NCBI GenBank assembly: GCA_041648895.1
Contig: JBAZOB010000004.1
Coordinates: 1-58,617 of the forward strand
DNA length: 58,617 bases
Source: JBAZOB01 sp041648895
Lineage (GTDB): Bacteria > Patescibacteriota > JAHJAL01
Reading direction: 5' to 3'
In this document: in pieces, positions 32,482-40,639 of the stretch
Position numbering within the stretch: the stretch's first letter is position 1
Layout of the letters: each line of letters begins with the position of its first letter
Translations under genes and position numbers: made by a program
The notes under the pieces: generated by a model
Databases searched by the model: none
Told to the model about the DNA's origin: nothing
Seen by the model: only the letters and a program-made list of their open reading frames with translations

Positions 32482-34212
32482 ATGCTAAAATTTTGGACAA
32501 ATAATAACGATAAAGCGTCGACAGTCATCCGTGTGATAAGGATTGTCTTATGGCTGGCGCCAATTGTTATTTTAATGTTTTTATTAAACAGGCACTATGT
32601 TCCATTTGGGACGTATATCGTGAAGTATGACGTCCAAAACGGATCGCCAGCCGTAAGAAATTTCGCTTCAAAGGAACCGGACAGGTTAATCGGAACTAAG
32701 AATATTCCCGGTGAAACTGATTATTTTCAATTAATTACCATGTCCCCGCTGTATTTTGATGTCAAAGCCCCCAGGCCTTTCGCAAAAGCCACGGTTACTC
32801 TAAAATATCAAAATCCGCAAAGCCAGGAAGTGGTTCAACTGGGCGTCCAGCAATCTAACGCTGCTTATGCCTATTACCCGATGGCCTACGCCAATTCCAC
32901 GTTGAATTCATTGGGTGATTATTGGCAGGTCATGCAAAGTGGTGACGTATATTTATGGCAAAAAAATATCGAATATTTTCAAAATGTTCAGAATGAAAAA
33001 AAGATTTACGACAGTCGTAAAAAAAAGCTGGATGATTGGAAAACAAAACAATTAAAACTTGCGACCACTAATGACCAAAAACAAACGATTGAGAATCAAT
33101 ACTCTCAGGAACTTGACCAAATATCTCAAGATACACAGGTTGACAAATCGGGGAGTGTACCGTTCTCATCCATTAATGATTTTTTGGGACATATTCCACC
33201 CCGTGAACAAGTGGCTCAATATAATTACGATTTAAGTGCATATTATGAATTGCCCGGTTACAAACCTAGTAAAGAAGCTACCGAGATTAATCATAGCTTG
33301 CGCGGCAAGCATGAAATATACACATATATCGGCGACGGCGAATCATTGAATTTTAGCTTTGTCGTTCAGGATATTAATCGTCATGCTGGCGAAGATTCGA
33401 TAACCTTTTCCGTCATCGGACCTACAGGTGCCATTTTGAAAAAAATAATTGAGCCTGATGACGGCGATACAAATGCTGACGGCCATGTGAATTCAGAGCG
33501 AGTCGTGGATCTCTTACTGCCTGATTTGCCCCATGGCGTATATCGAATTGTCTTAGATACGAATGATGATATGTTTATCAAAAAAATCGTCACTTTCCAA
33601 CATTTAGTCATGTTTAAGGGCATTTTATACTTAACTGATAATTCCGAATATAAATCGATCGTCGGCGATCGTCAATTTTCACCAACGACCGTCTATACGA
33701 ATTCTTCCATTCTTTCCGCATATACCTCGCATGACGCAAATTTACAAACATTACGAGTCGGAACGCGAAACATTGAATTAACGAGCGCAAATGAACTGGT
33801 CGATGTCACTTTAAATCAGCCGATTACTAGCATAACAACTTCAAAAAACGACGTCAGTCTCCAGGGTAACGGTTATTTTGCATTTACTAAAGATCAGTTA
33901 TTTGATCCCAATATTTCTTTAGTCGTCTCGGTTAATGACATTACGAATATCGATGATTATGATTTTATCATCGCTACGTACACCCAGCCGGCATCAGAAG
34001 GCGATTGGCTTATTGCTTCAGCGACCGTTGAAGCACCACAGTTGTTTTTTGATAAAGGATCCGACTTATTGGCACACTTTATCATTAATTTACCGAATTT
34101 TCACGAATCCGGGAAAATTCTAAAAGTTAAGGAAATTTCCATAAATTTCGAAAAGCCTCCATTGACTCTATCCAGGATTTGGTCCAAAATAATAGGCTTA
34201 GTTAATAAATAA
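32482..34212 (+). CDS. Membrane-anchored extracytoplasmic protein of unknown function
   Basis: A 576-residue protein with a basic N-terminus, one anchor helix (about 18-38) and a long outside region. After a beta-rich part (about 45-160, with FDVKAPRPFAKATVTLKYQN) comes a charged probable coiled coil (about 168-215, rich in Lys, Gln and Glu), then a beta-sandwich-like region (about 275-375, with DGDTNADGHVNSE, an Asp-rich possible calcium loop) and a further beta domain. The C-terminus ends in a short amphipathic helix, SRIWSKIIGLVNK. I do not recognise the family. It lies between a GT-C glycosyltransferase and sugar-nucleotide genes and heads a ten-gene operon, so it could be a scaffold, a glycan-binding partner or the glycosylated product. 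Confidence 0.6.
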   Translation: MLKFWTNNNDKASTVIRVIRIVLWLAPIVILMFLLNRHYVPFGTYIVKYDVQNGSPAVRNFASKEPDRLIGTKNIPGETDYFQLITMSPLYFDVKAPRPFAKATVTLKYQNPQSQEVVQLGVQQSNAAYAYYPMAYANSTLNSLGDYWQVMQSGDVYLWQKNIEYFQNVQNEKKIYDSRKKKLDDWKTKQLKLATTNDQKQTIENQYSQELDQISQDTQVDKSGSVPFSSINDFLGHIPPREQVAQYNYDLSAYYELPGYKPSKEATEINHSLRGKHEIYTYIGDGESLNFSFVVQDINRHAGEDSITFSVIGPTGAILKKIIEPDDGDTNADGHVNSERVVDLLLPDLPHGVYRIVLDTNDDMFIKKIVTFQHLVMFKGILYLTDNSEYKSIVGDRQFSPTTVYTNSSILSAYTSHDANLQTLRVGTRNIELTSANELVDVTLNQPITSITTSKNDVSLQGNGYFAFTKDQLFDPNISLVVSVNDITNIDDYDFIIATYTQPASEGDWLIASATVEAPQLFFDKGSDLLAHFIINLPNFHESGKILKVKEISINFEKPPLTLSRIWSKIIGLVNK

Positions 34213-34219
34213 TAGGACT

Positions 34220-34648
34220 ATGCTGCTGCACTCAACACGATACGAAATTATTTTACGAATATTACGTTCGACCATTATTGAAATATTCAAGGTGGCGCTG
34301 GTTACATATTTACTACTATATCTTTTAAATGATACGTTTCCTGGCTTTGTCACTGATAATTTACGTATAATTCCGCTGTTATGGATCACGCTCATTACCG
34401 GTATGTTGTCAATCTGGATTGGCCCAGAAAAATCTACTGACAACTCATCAGTCCAGCAAATACGCTTTAAGGAATATATTTTTATATCTGTATTAAGCTT
34501 GGCGTCAATCGCTTTTATTTATTACCGTATTCAAGCAGTGGGTAAATTGGCTTATATGATTTCTATCCTATCTGGCTTAATAATTTTTCTTTTATCAATA
34601 TTATTAATTAATGAGCAAAATAATGACGATGAAATCGATAAGGTATAA
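34220..34648 (+). CDS. Small polytopic membrane protein, unknown function
   Basis: A 142-residue protein with four likely helices (about 15-33, 45-63, 82-100 and 108-128) and short charged ends. No family recognised. It starts 7 bases after the preceding stop, with a weak AGGA just before the ATG, and its 3' end overlaps the SAH hydrolase gene by 38 bases in another frame. The tight overlap suggests it is truly translated and coupled to the hydrolase. Context suggests an envelope role with the anchored protein upstream. Confidence 0.5.
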   Translation: MLLHSTRYEIILRILRSTIIEIFKVALVTYLLLYLLNDTFPGFVTDNLRIIPLLWITLITGMLSIWIGPEKSTDNSSVQQIRFKEYIFISVLSLASIAFIYYRIQAVGKLAYMISILSGLIIFLLSILLINEQNNDDEIDKV

Positions 34649-35858
34649 ACGTATATTTTGGTCCGAACAGCAAATGGACGTTTTACGTATCATTCAAAAA
34701 CGATTCAAAAAAGAAAGGCCACTTAAAAATGTTCGCATAGCCGCTTGTCTGCATGTTACTGCTGAAACCGCCAATTTAATGCGGACGTTAAAAGATGGCG
34801 GTGCGTCCGTTGTTTTATGTGCATCAAACCCACTATCAACCCAAGACGACGTAGCTACTTCGTTAAATAAGGATTTTAGTATCAGGACATTGGCCAAAAA
34901 AGGTGAAGACCGCAAATCATACTTTAAGCATATCAACCAGGCATTGGACACGAAGCCCCATCTGACAATGGATGATGGCGCTGATCTCGTCACTACATTG
35001 CTTAAAGAACGCAATAAACAGGCAAATACGGTTATCGGCGGGACTGAAGAGACGACAACCGGCGTCATCCGTCTGAAAAGCATGGCCCAGCATGGCGTAC
35101 TGAAATATCCCATCATAGCCGTTAATGACGCGCTGACGAAGCATTTGTTCGATAACAGGTATGGCACAGGACAGTCAACAATAGACGGAATAATTCGCGC
35201 GACGAATATTTTGCTGGCTGGTAAAACTATCGTCGTTGCCGGTTACGGCTGGTGCGGACGAGGAGCGGCCATGCGGGCCAAAGGCCTTGGCGCGCACGTG
35301 ATCGTGACTGAAGTCGACCCGACAAAATCCATTGAAGCGGTCATGGACGGTTTCCGGGTCATGCCCATGTCACGGGCTGCGGCGCTCGGCGATATATTCA
35401 TCACGTTAACCGGCGATATCCACGTCATCAGGCTTGAGCATTTCAAGAAAATGAAAAATGGCGCGGTAGTGTGCAATTCCGGGCATTTTGACGTCGAGAT
35501 AGACGTGGCTTCATTGAAAAAATACGCCCGGTCAAAAAAATCAGTCCGTGAATATGTGGAAGCGTATGAACTGCCGAACAAACGCACCGTGCACGTACTG
35601 GCAGAAGGCCGGTTGATCAATTTGGCTGCTGCCGAAGGTCATCCGCCGTCCGTAATGGACATGAGCTTCGCCAACCAGGCACTGTCAGCAGAATATATTG
35701 TAAAATATCACGCCAAGCTTAAAAATCAGGTCTATGGCGTTCCGGAAGCGATAGATAAGAATATCGCCAGCTTAAAGCTGGCATCAATGGGCATGGCTAT
35801 AGACAAGTTGACAGCCGAACAAAAAAAATATTTAGCAAGCTGGGAGATTGGGACATAG
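34611..35858 (+). CDS. ahcY: S-adenosylhomocysteine hydrolase (adenosylhomocysteinase)
   Basis: A 415-residue NAD-dependent enzyme that splits S-adenosylhomocysteine to adenosine and homocysteine, relieving inhibition of methyltransferases. Family motifs are complete: AACLHVTAETANLMRTL, CASNPLSTQDDVA, MDDGADLV, IGGTEETTTGV, then the NAD-binding GYGWCGRGAAMRAKG, NSGHFDVEID and the C-terminal LAEGRLINLAAAEGHPP with MDMSFANQAL. It is of the short type found in archaea and some bacteria. ATGs at 34611, 34623 and 34629 are all possible starts and all lie inside the previous gene. Placement inside a surface-sugar operon is unusual; the FkbM methyltransferase at 27340 is the only obvious SAM user in this window. 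Confidence 0.93.
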   Translation: MSKIMTMKSIRYKRIFWSEQQMDVLRIIQKRFKKERPLKNVRIAACLHVTAETANLMRTLKDGGASVVLCASNPLSTQDDVATSLNKDFSIRTLAKKGEDRKSYFKHINQALDTKPHLTMDDGADLVTTLLKERNKQANTVIGGTEETTTGVIRLKSMAQHGVLKYPIIAVNDALTKHLFDNRYGTGQSTIDGIIRATNILLAGKTIVVAGYGWCGRGAAMRAKGLGAHVIVTEVDPTKSIEAVMDGFRVMPMSRAAALGDIFITLTGDIHVIRLEHFKKMKNGAVVCNSGHFDVEIDVASLKKYARSKKSVREYVEAYELPNKRTVHVLAEGRLINLAAAEGHPPSVMDMSFANQALSAEYIVKYHAKLKNQVYGVPEAIDKNIASLKLASMGMAIDKLTAEQKKYLASWEIGT

Positions 35859-35860
35859 AA

Positions 35861-36313
35861 ATGCCTAAACAATCCAAGGAACTATATACAAAACTCATTA
35901 GACGACAGTTATATTGGGAACTGGTCCGCGGCCGCCGAACTTCAAAAGGCAAACGTTGGCTGAATCCTTTATGGCCGACTCCAGCTGAATCACGACTGAC
36001 ATTTTTTCCGCGTTTTGCCTATTTGAATTATATCGGCCCTGGAGATGAAGCCGGCCACCATTTTCATAAGCGAAAAAAGGAATTTTTTTGCCCGATCGGC
36101 GACCTAATCATGCTACTGTTTGACAAAAAAACCAAAAAGACTTTACGAATTCGCATAGGCAACCGAAAAAAGAAGGAATATACTATGTATTACATCCCGC
36201 CTAATGTTCCGCACGCAGTTTTGAACGACACAAAAAAATGGCAAGCATTATTGGTTCTCACTAATGAGAGCGATATTTTTTCAAAAACCACGCCATTTAC
36301 CATCCCCCAATGA
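35861..36313 (+). CDS. Cupin-domain protein (WxcM/FdtA-like sugar enzyme or binding protein)
   Basis: A 150-residue basic protein with one cupin. The first cupin motif is GDEAGHHFHKRKKEFFCPIG, with three His and two Glu positioned to bind metal; the second is YYIPPNVPHAVLND. The N-terminus is rich in Arg and Lys. Similar cupins isomerise keto-deoxysugars (FdtA) or act in capsule assembly. It begins two bases after the SAH hydrolase stop and overlaps the Nudix gene by four bases (ATGA). Metal and substrate cannot be told from sequence. The pattern cupin-Nudix-SDR here mirrors the cupin, reductase and Nudix-fusion set on the minus strand. Confidence 0.68.
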   Translation: MPKQSKELYTKLIRRQLYWELVRGRRTSKGKRWLNPLWPTPAESRLTFFPRFAYLNYIGPGDEAGHHFHKRKKEFFCPIGDLIMLLFDKKTKKTLRIRIGNRKKKEYTMYYIPPNVPHAVLNDTKKWQALLVLTNESDIFSKTTPFTIPQ

Positions 36314-36846
36314 AACCACCTTGGGAGAAGATTAAATCAAGAATAGTTTATAAAAACCGTTGGATAACGGTATTTGAGGATATGGTAATCAGGCCGGATC
36401 GCAAGAAAGGCATCTATGGATATATGGATCTGGTTCCGCCTGTCGGAATTGTTACGCTGACACAGAAGCACGAAGTTATACTGGAAAAACAGTATCGCTA
36501 TCCGTTGAAAAAGTACCTCATTGAACTGCCTCGGGGGCTAAGTAAAAAAAAGGAGACGATGCTGCAGGCTGCAAAACGTGAGCTACACGAAGAAACCGGC
36601 ATTACAGCGTCGCGGTGGCGGTCATTGGGACAGGGGATAGCATCGCCAGGACTTTTAACTGAGGGTATACACCTGTTTTTAGCCAGGGAATTATTTTATA
36701 CTTCAGCCCATCCTGATAGTGATGAAAAAATTGAAATAATGCGCATCCCATTTACACGCGCTCTACGATGGACGATTGATGGTACAATAAATGATGAAAT
36801 GACTATTGTGGCGCTTTTTAGAACTAAAGTATTATTAAAATTATGA
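36310..36846 (+). CDS. Nudix hydrolase, ADP-ribose pyrophosphatase-like
   Basis: A 178-residue Nudix enzyme with an intact box at residues 76-98: G76, E82, R90-E91-L92, E94-E95 and G97. The beta-strand part VILEKQYRYPLKKYLIELPR before the box is typical of ADP-ribose and nucleotide-sugar pyrophosphatases, which split the diphosphate bond to give a sugar phosphate and a nucleoside monophosphate. It could trim unwanted nucleotide sugars or ADP-ribose. It overlaps its neighbours by ATGA on both sides, immediately before rmlB. Unlike the Nudix domain at 19709-21241, all catalytic glutamates are present. Confidence 0.88.
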   Translation: MKPPWEKIKSRIVYKNRWITVFEDMVIRPDRKKGIYGYMDLVPPVGIVTLTQKHEVILEKQYRYPLKKYLIELPRGLSKKKETMLQAAKRELHEETGITASRWRSLGQGIASPGLLTEGIHLFLARELFYTSAHPDSDEKIEIMRIPFTRALRWTIDGTINDEMTIVALFRTKVLLKL

Positions 36847-37967
36847 AACTGCTTGTCACTGGAGGGGCGGGATTTATCGGCTCAAATTTCATCCGATATT
36901 GGCTTCGGACCCACCCGGCGGATACAATCGTCAATCTGGATAAGTTAGTATATGCGGGCAATCCAATAGCTGACGAAAAGACCGGTTCAGTAAAGCCGTT
37001 AAATTTAATCGACATCGAAAATGATGAGCGGTATACGTTTGTCCGTGCAGACATTTGTGATTATGCGACTGTTTTAAAGACTATCCAATACCATCAGATC
37101 GACACTATTGTCCACTTTGCCGCCCAGAGCCACGTGGACCGATCGGTCATTTTAAAAAAGTTTGACAAGCTGGACGTGTCAGTGACGGAACTCTTTGAAA
37201 CGTATTTACCGGAAGATTTTATCCTCAATAACGTATGGGGGACGCACATCTTGCTGGAATGCGCCACGCAGGCCTGGAAGGATGATTTCTCCGGCAAGCG
37301 TTTCCACCACGTTTCCACCGATGAAGTGTTCGGGGCCCTGCCATTGGATACAAAAGAGAAGTTTAACGAACAAACCTTGTATAAACCACGCAGCCCGTAT
37401 TCCGCCTCAAAAGCCGGCGCTGACCATTTGGTCCGCGCTTATGCGGCCACATTCGGATTACCCATTACCATTTCAAATACGTCAAATAATTACGGACCAT
37501 ACCAGTATCCCGAAAAATTGTTGCCTGTAGCGATATTGAATATCGCACAAAATAAAAAAGTACCTGTCTATGGGGACGGAAAATATGTCCGTGACTGGCT
37601 CTACGTCGACGATCACGCGCAGGCGATCGATCTTATTATCAAAAAAGGGAAGATCGGGGAAACGTACTGTATCGGAGGTTTGACTGATGACGTGAACAAT
37701 TTAATATTGATAAAGAAAATACTGGGAATAATGGGCAAGTCAGAGGACTTGATTGAGTTCGTTAAAGATCGGCCGGGACATGACCGGCGATATGCCGTTG
37801 ACTGGACTAAAGCGAAAATTGAACTCGGATACCGGCCGGGGCATGACCTTGATACTTATTTAGAAAAAACAGTTCAATGGTACATAACTCATACTTCATG
37901 GTGGCAGAGAATTTTGTCACAACGCGACCATAAGGATTGGATCAATACGCAATATGTCAAAAGATAG
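36843..37967 (+). CDS. rmlB: dTDP-glucose 4,6-dehydratase
   Basis: A 374-residue extended SDR that converts dTDP-glucose to dTDP-4-keto-6-deoxyglucose, the second step of dTDP-rhamnose synthesis. GGAGFIGSN (7-15) binds NAD; HFAAQSHVDRS, HVSTDEVFG with T159-D160-E161, and Y186 and K190 in SPYSASKAGADHL are diagnostic. NNYGPYQYPEKL and the GDGKYVRDWLYVDDH block also match. By eye there is an insertion of about 18 residues (roughly 105-125) between SHVDRSV and NNVWGT, not present in standard RmlB and close to the active site. The other rml genes follow, interrupted by an HD-domain gene. Identification is very secure. Confidence 0.94.
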   Translation: MKLLVTGGAGFIGSNFIRYWLRTHPADTIVNLDKLVYAGNPIADEKTGSVKPLNLIDIENDERYTFVRADICDYATVLKTIQYHQIDTIVHFAAQSHVDRSVILKKFDKLDVSVTELFETYLPEDFILNNVWGTHILLECATQAWKDDFSGKRFHHVSTDEVFGALPLDTKEKFNEQTLYKPRSPYSASKAGADHLVRAYAATFGLPITISNTSNNYGPYQYPEKLLPVAILNIAQNKKVPVYGDGKYVRDWLYVDDHAQAIDLIIKKGKIGETYCIGGLTDDVNNLILIKKILGIMGKSEDLIEFVKDRPGHDRRYAVDWTKAKIELGYRPGHDLDTYLEKTVQWYITHTSWWQRILSQRDHKDWINTQYVKR

Positions 37968-38547
37968 ATTGCCAGGCTTGCAGCAGGTAAAGTCCTGGAT
38001 GCGGCAATTAGCTTCTGTACACCGCATTCCCGGGCAAGTTAAGGATACTTGGAGGCACTCAACGGTCATTTGGCGTTTTGCGGATTCAATTGCGCGCTCC
38101 GCAATACTTAACGGATATTCTGTCGACAGGAAATTTTTAAAGGTTGCGTGTTACATCCATGATTTAGGCAGGATGGTTACCGGTGGTCTGGCTAGCCGTC
38201 AGCTTCGTCCGGCAATTTATCATCTGTATGAGGGATACTATTTTTTGATAAATCGCGGATATCCGCAATTAGCTCGGGTGTGCCTGTCCCATGTATGCGG
38301 TGTCGGCTCGACAGCAGCATTAAATAAGCGATACGGATTTATTGCAAAAAATTATTTTCCGAAGAGCATTGAAGAAAAAATCGTCGCGTACGCGGACGCC
38401 CGTACTGATCCGAAAAAAGGCGTTGGACCGTATATCTGGCCATTCAGTTATCCGGTAAAAAGGTTTAAAAAGTACCCCGGCGTCGTCATTCGGCTAAAAA
38501 GACAACAGTCGTTTATCATAAAAATAACGGCAGGATCCATTTCATGA
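37954..38547 (+). CDS. HD-domain metal-dependent phosphohydrolase
   Basis: A 197-residue soluble protein with the HD signature: H35 in TWRHSTV, H69-D70 in CYIHDLGR, then H90, H113 and D148 (YADAR) as further probable metal ligands. HD proteins hydrolyse phosphate mono- or diesters in nucleotides. The gene is embedded in the rhamnose operon, overlapping rmlB by 14 bases and rmlD by four, so it is co-translated with them. It might remove dead-end nucleotides or control dTTP or signal-nucleotide levels, but no substrate is visible. The last 40 residues are basic. HD family membership is firm; the role is not. Confidence 0.8.
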   Translation: MSKDRLPGLQQVKSWMRQLASVHRIPGQVKDTWRHSTVIWRFADSIARSAILNGYSVDRKFLKVACYIHDLGRMVTGGLASRQLRPAIYHLYEGYYFLINRGYPQLARVCLSHVCGVGSTAALNKRYGFIAKNYFPKSIEEKIVAYADARTDPKKGVGPYIWPFSYPVKRFKKYPGVVIRLKRQQSFIIKITAGSIS

Positions 38548-39386
38548 GAATAGTTATTATCGGTGCAAAAGGGATGCTGGGCCAGGAATTGGCCAAGGTT
38601 TTTCAGACGTACAAGCCATTGCTTTGGGATCGGGATGAAATTGACATTACGGATCAACATTTGGTCGATGCAAAAATCGGTCAGATTCGTCCAGAGATGG
38701 TAATTAACGCCGCCGCATATAATGACGTGGATGGTGCGGAAAATAATGAGCCTCTGGCAATGTCGATAAATGGTTTAGCTGTTGGATACCTTGCCAACGC
38801 TGTACATGCGTATAAGGGCATTCTCGTGCATTACAGCACTGATTATGTCTTTAAGGGGGATAATAAAAATGGGTATAAAGAGTCGGATGTGCCTAACCCC
38901 CAGTCAGTATATGCCAGATCAAAACTGGCCGGTGAGCAGGCATTTCAGCACTCCGGCGTAGCTGGGTACGTAGTCAGGCTGTCACGGCTATTCGGCAAGC
39001 CGGCAATCGGCGAACGGGCAAAAAAAAGTTTCGTAGATACGATGCTGCAGCTTGCGAAGACGAGGCGCTCGCTTAATGTTGTTAATGAGGAGGCGTCTAG
39101 CCCCACGTACGCGCCAGATTTGGCACTGAGAACCAAGTATATTATGGAAAATAAATTGCCCAACGGAATTTACCATGTGACAAATTCAGGCTCCTGTACT
39201 TGGTATGAGTTTGCCAAAGAAATATTTGCGCAAAGTAAGAATAATGTTACAATAGTACCTGTTTCCGGCAGTGACTTCCCTCGGCCAGCCGCACGCCCGT
39301 CGCATTCAATTTTGATTAACACCAAATTGCCTCCATTGCGAACTTGGCAGGAAGCTTTACAAGAGTATCTTCATGAAAATTATTAA
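38544..39386 (+). CDS. rmlD: dTDP-4-dehydrorhamnose reductase
   Basis: A 280-residue extended SDR for the last step of dTDP-L-rhamnose synthesis. The N-terminus MRIVIIGAKGMLGQELAKVF is the RmlD form of the NAD(P) motif, VINAAAYNDVDGAE and HYSTDYVFKGD follow, and Y and K lie in SVYARSKLAGEQ. The late SGSCTWYEFAKEIF and the RPSHSILINTKL segment are also RmlD marks. It overlaps the HD gene by four bases and rmlC by 14. Compared with the RmlD-like gene at 21244-22131 it is the canonical copy. Confidence 0.93.
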   Translation: MRIVIIGAKGMLGQELAKVFQTYKPLLWDRDEIDITDQHLVDAKIGQIRPEMVINAAAYNDVDGAENNEPLAMSINGLAVGYLANAVHAYKGILVHYSTDYVFKGDNKNGYKESDVPNPQSVYARSKLAGEQAFQHSGVAGYVVRLSRLFGKPAIGERAKKSFVDTMLQLAKTRRSLNVVNEEASSPTYAPDLALRTKYIMENKLPNGIYHVTNSGSCTWYEFAKEIFAQSKNNVTIVPVSGSDFPRPAARPSHSILINTKLPPLRTWQEALQEYLHENY

Positions 39387-39918
39387 CACAAAATTTTCAG
39401 ACGCTTTTCTTATTGAACCGGTCTATCACCGGGATCACCGGGGTTTTTTTGTTGAATCGTTCAGCCAGAAGTGGCTTGAGCAAGCTGGCGTCAGCGTGCA
39501 TTTCGTACAGGATAACCATTCACTGTCAGTAGAAAGGGGAGTCTTGCGCGGGCTTCATTTTCAGTTGCCACCCGTGACACAGGCAAAATTTATACGCGTA
39601 ATTCATGGGTCTGTTTTCGACGTCATTATTGATTTGCGTCGGTCGTCGGAGACCTATCGGCAATGGGAGTCTTTTGAGCTGTCCGAAAAAAATGGATTAA
39701 TGTTGTTTATCCCCAAAGGTTTTGCTCACGGATTTTGCACTCTGGAACCGAATACGGAATTTATGTATAAGGTAGATCAATACTATTCTACCGAACACGA
39801 GGGCGGTATATTGTGGAGCGACTCTGAGCTGAACATTCCATGGCCGGTAGAGCACCCGGTTGTTTCGGAACGTGATGCGAAATGGCCACAATTTAAGGAT
39901 CAACGTTTACCATTTTAA
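39373..39918 (+). CDS. rmlC: dTDP-4-dehydrorhamnose 3,5-epimerase
   Basis: A 181-residue cupin that inverts C3 and C5 of dTDP-4-keto-6-deoxyglucose. Family marks: PVYHRDHRGFFVESF, FVQDNHSLS, the catalytic His in RGLHFQ, VFDVIIDLRRSS, IPKGFAHGF and the tail ILWSDSELNIPWP. Length and order are standard for RmlC. It overlaps rmlD by 14 bases and is followed 10 bases later by rmlA. The second RmlC-like cupin in the window (22151-22597) is shorter and more divergent. Confidence 0.95.
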   Translation: MKIINTKFSDAFLIEPVYHRDHRGFFVESFSQKWLEQAGVSVHFVQDNHSLSVERGVLRGLHFQLPPVTQAKFIRVIHGSVFDVIIDLRRSSETYRQWESFELSEKNGLMLFIPKGFAHGFCTLEPNTEFMYKVDQYYSTEHEGGILWSDSELNIPWPVEHPVVSERDAKWPQFKDQRLPF

Positions 39919-39928
39919 TAAAAATATT

Positions 39929-40639
39929 ATGAAAGGCATTATACTCGCCGGAGGGAAAGCGACCCGCTTACGGCCATTAACACTAGTTACCAGTAAACAA
40001 TTACTGCCCGTTTACAATAAACCAATGATTTTCTACCCACTCCAGACGTTATTGGATGCCGGTATCAAGGAAATTTTGATTATTATTGCCCCGGATTATG
40101 CCGGACATTTTTTACATCTGTTGGGTTCGGGCAAAGGGTTTGGTGCAAAATTTACGTATGAAATTCAAGAAAACCCTCGCGGACTGGCCGACGCTTTCAT
40201 TATCGGTGAAGATTTTATGGACAATGACAGCGTGACGATGATTTTGGGGGACAATATTTTTGAAGACAATTTTTCAGAAGCGATACAATCTTTCAAATCA
40301 GGCGGTAGGATATTTGCCAAAAAAGTTCCCGATCCTGAACGGCTCGGGGTAGTGAAGTTTGATGAAAATAACCAGGTGGTACAAATTGTGGAAAAACCCA
40401 AGGAATGGATTAGCGATTATGCCATCCCTGGTCTGTATATTTTCGACCGTCGGGTTTGCCAATTTGCCAAAGAAGTAAAACCTTCAGCCAGGGGAGAGAT
40501 AGAAATTACGGAATTGCATAATAAGTATTTGGAGCTCGGTGAATTGGACGTGCGGATGGTGAACGGGAATTGGTATGATGCCGGGACGTTCGACTCACTA
40601 ATGGAGGCCAGCAATTTTGTTGCCGGTCGTAAAACTTAA
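39929..40639 (+). CDS. rmlA: Glucose-1-phosphate thymidylyltransferase (short form)
   Basis: A 236-residue nucleotidyltransferase that joins glucose-1-phosphate and dTTP to dTDP-glucose. MKGIILAGGKATRLRPLT contains the dNTP-binding loop, KQLLPVYNKPMIFYPLQ the sugar-phosphate site, and ILGDNIFEDNF, VEKPKEW, AIPGLYIFDR and WYDAGTFDSL complete the pattern. It lacks the C-terminal ~50 residues of the 290-residue E. coli type, so allosteric control may differ. The ATG at 39929 is the true start; an upstream in-frame ATG at 39860 lies inside rmlC and adds no family sequence. The stop overlaps the convergent PEGA gene by four bases. Confidence 0.93.
   Translation: MKGIILAGGKATRLRPLTLVTSKQLLPVYNKPMIFYPLQTLLDAGIKEILIIIAPDYAGHFLHLLGSGKGFGAKFTYEIQENPRGLADAFIIGEDFMDNDSVTMILGDNIFEDNFSEAIQSFKSGGRIFAKKVPDPERLGVVKFDENNQVVQIVEKPKEWISDYAIPGLYIFDRRVCQFAKEVKPSARGEIEITELHNKYLELGELDVRMVNGNWYDAGTFDSLMEASNFVAGRKT

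Noticed and set aside
34694..35167. 157-aa minus-strand ORF opposite the SAH hydrolase gene
   Set aside because: The plus strand encodes complete SAH hydrolase motifs; the antisense ORF is Ser/Val-rich shadow sequence.
39860..39928. Upstream in-frame start giving RmlA a 23-residue extension
   Set aside because: The extension lies inside rmlC in another frame, while MKGIILAGG is the normal RmlA N-terminus.
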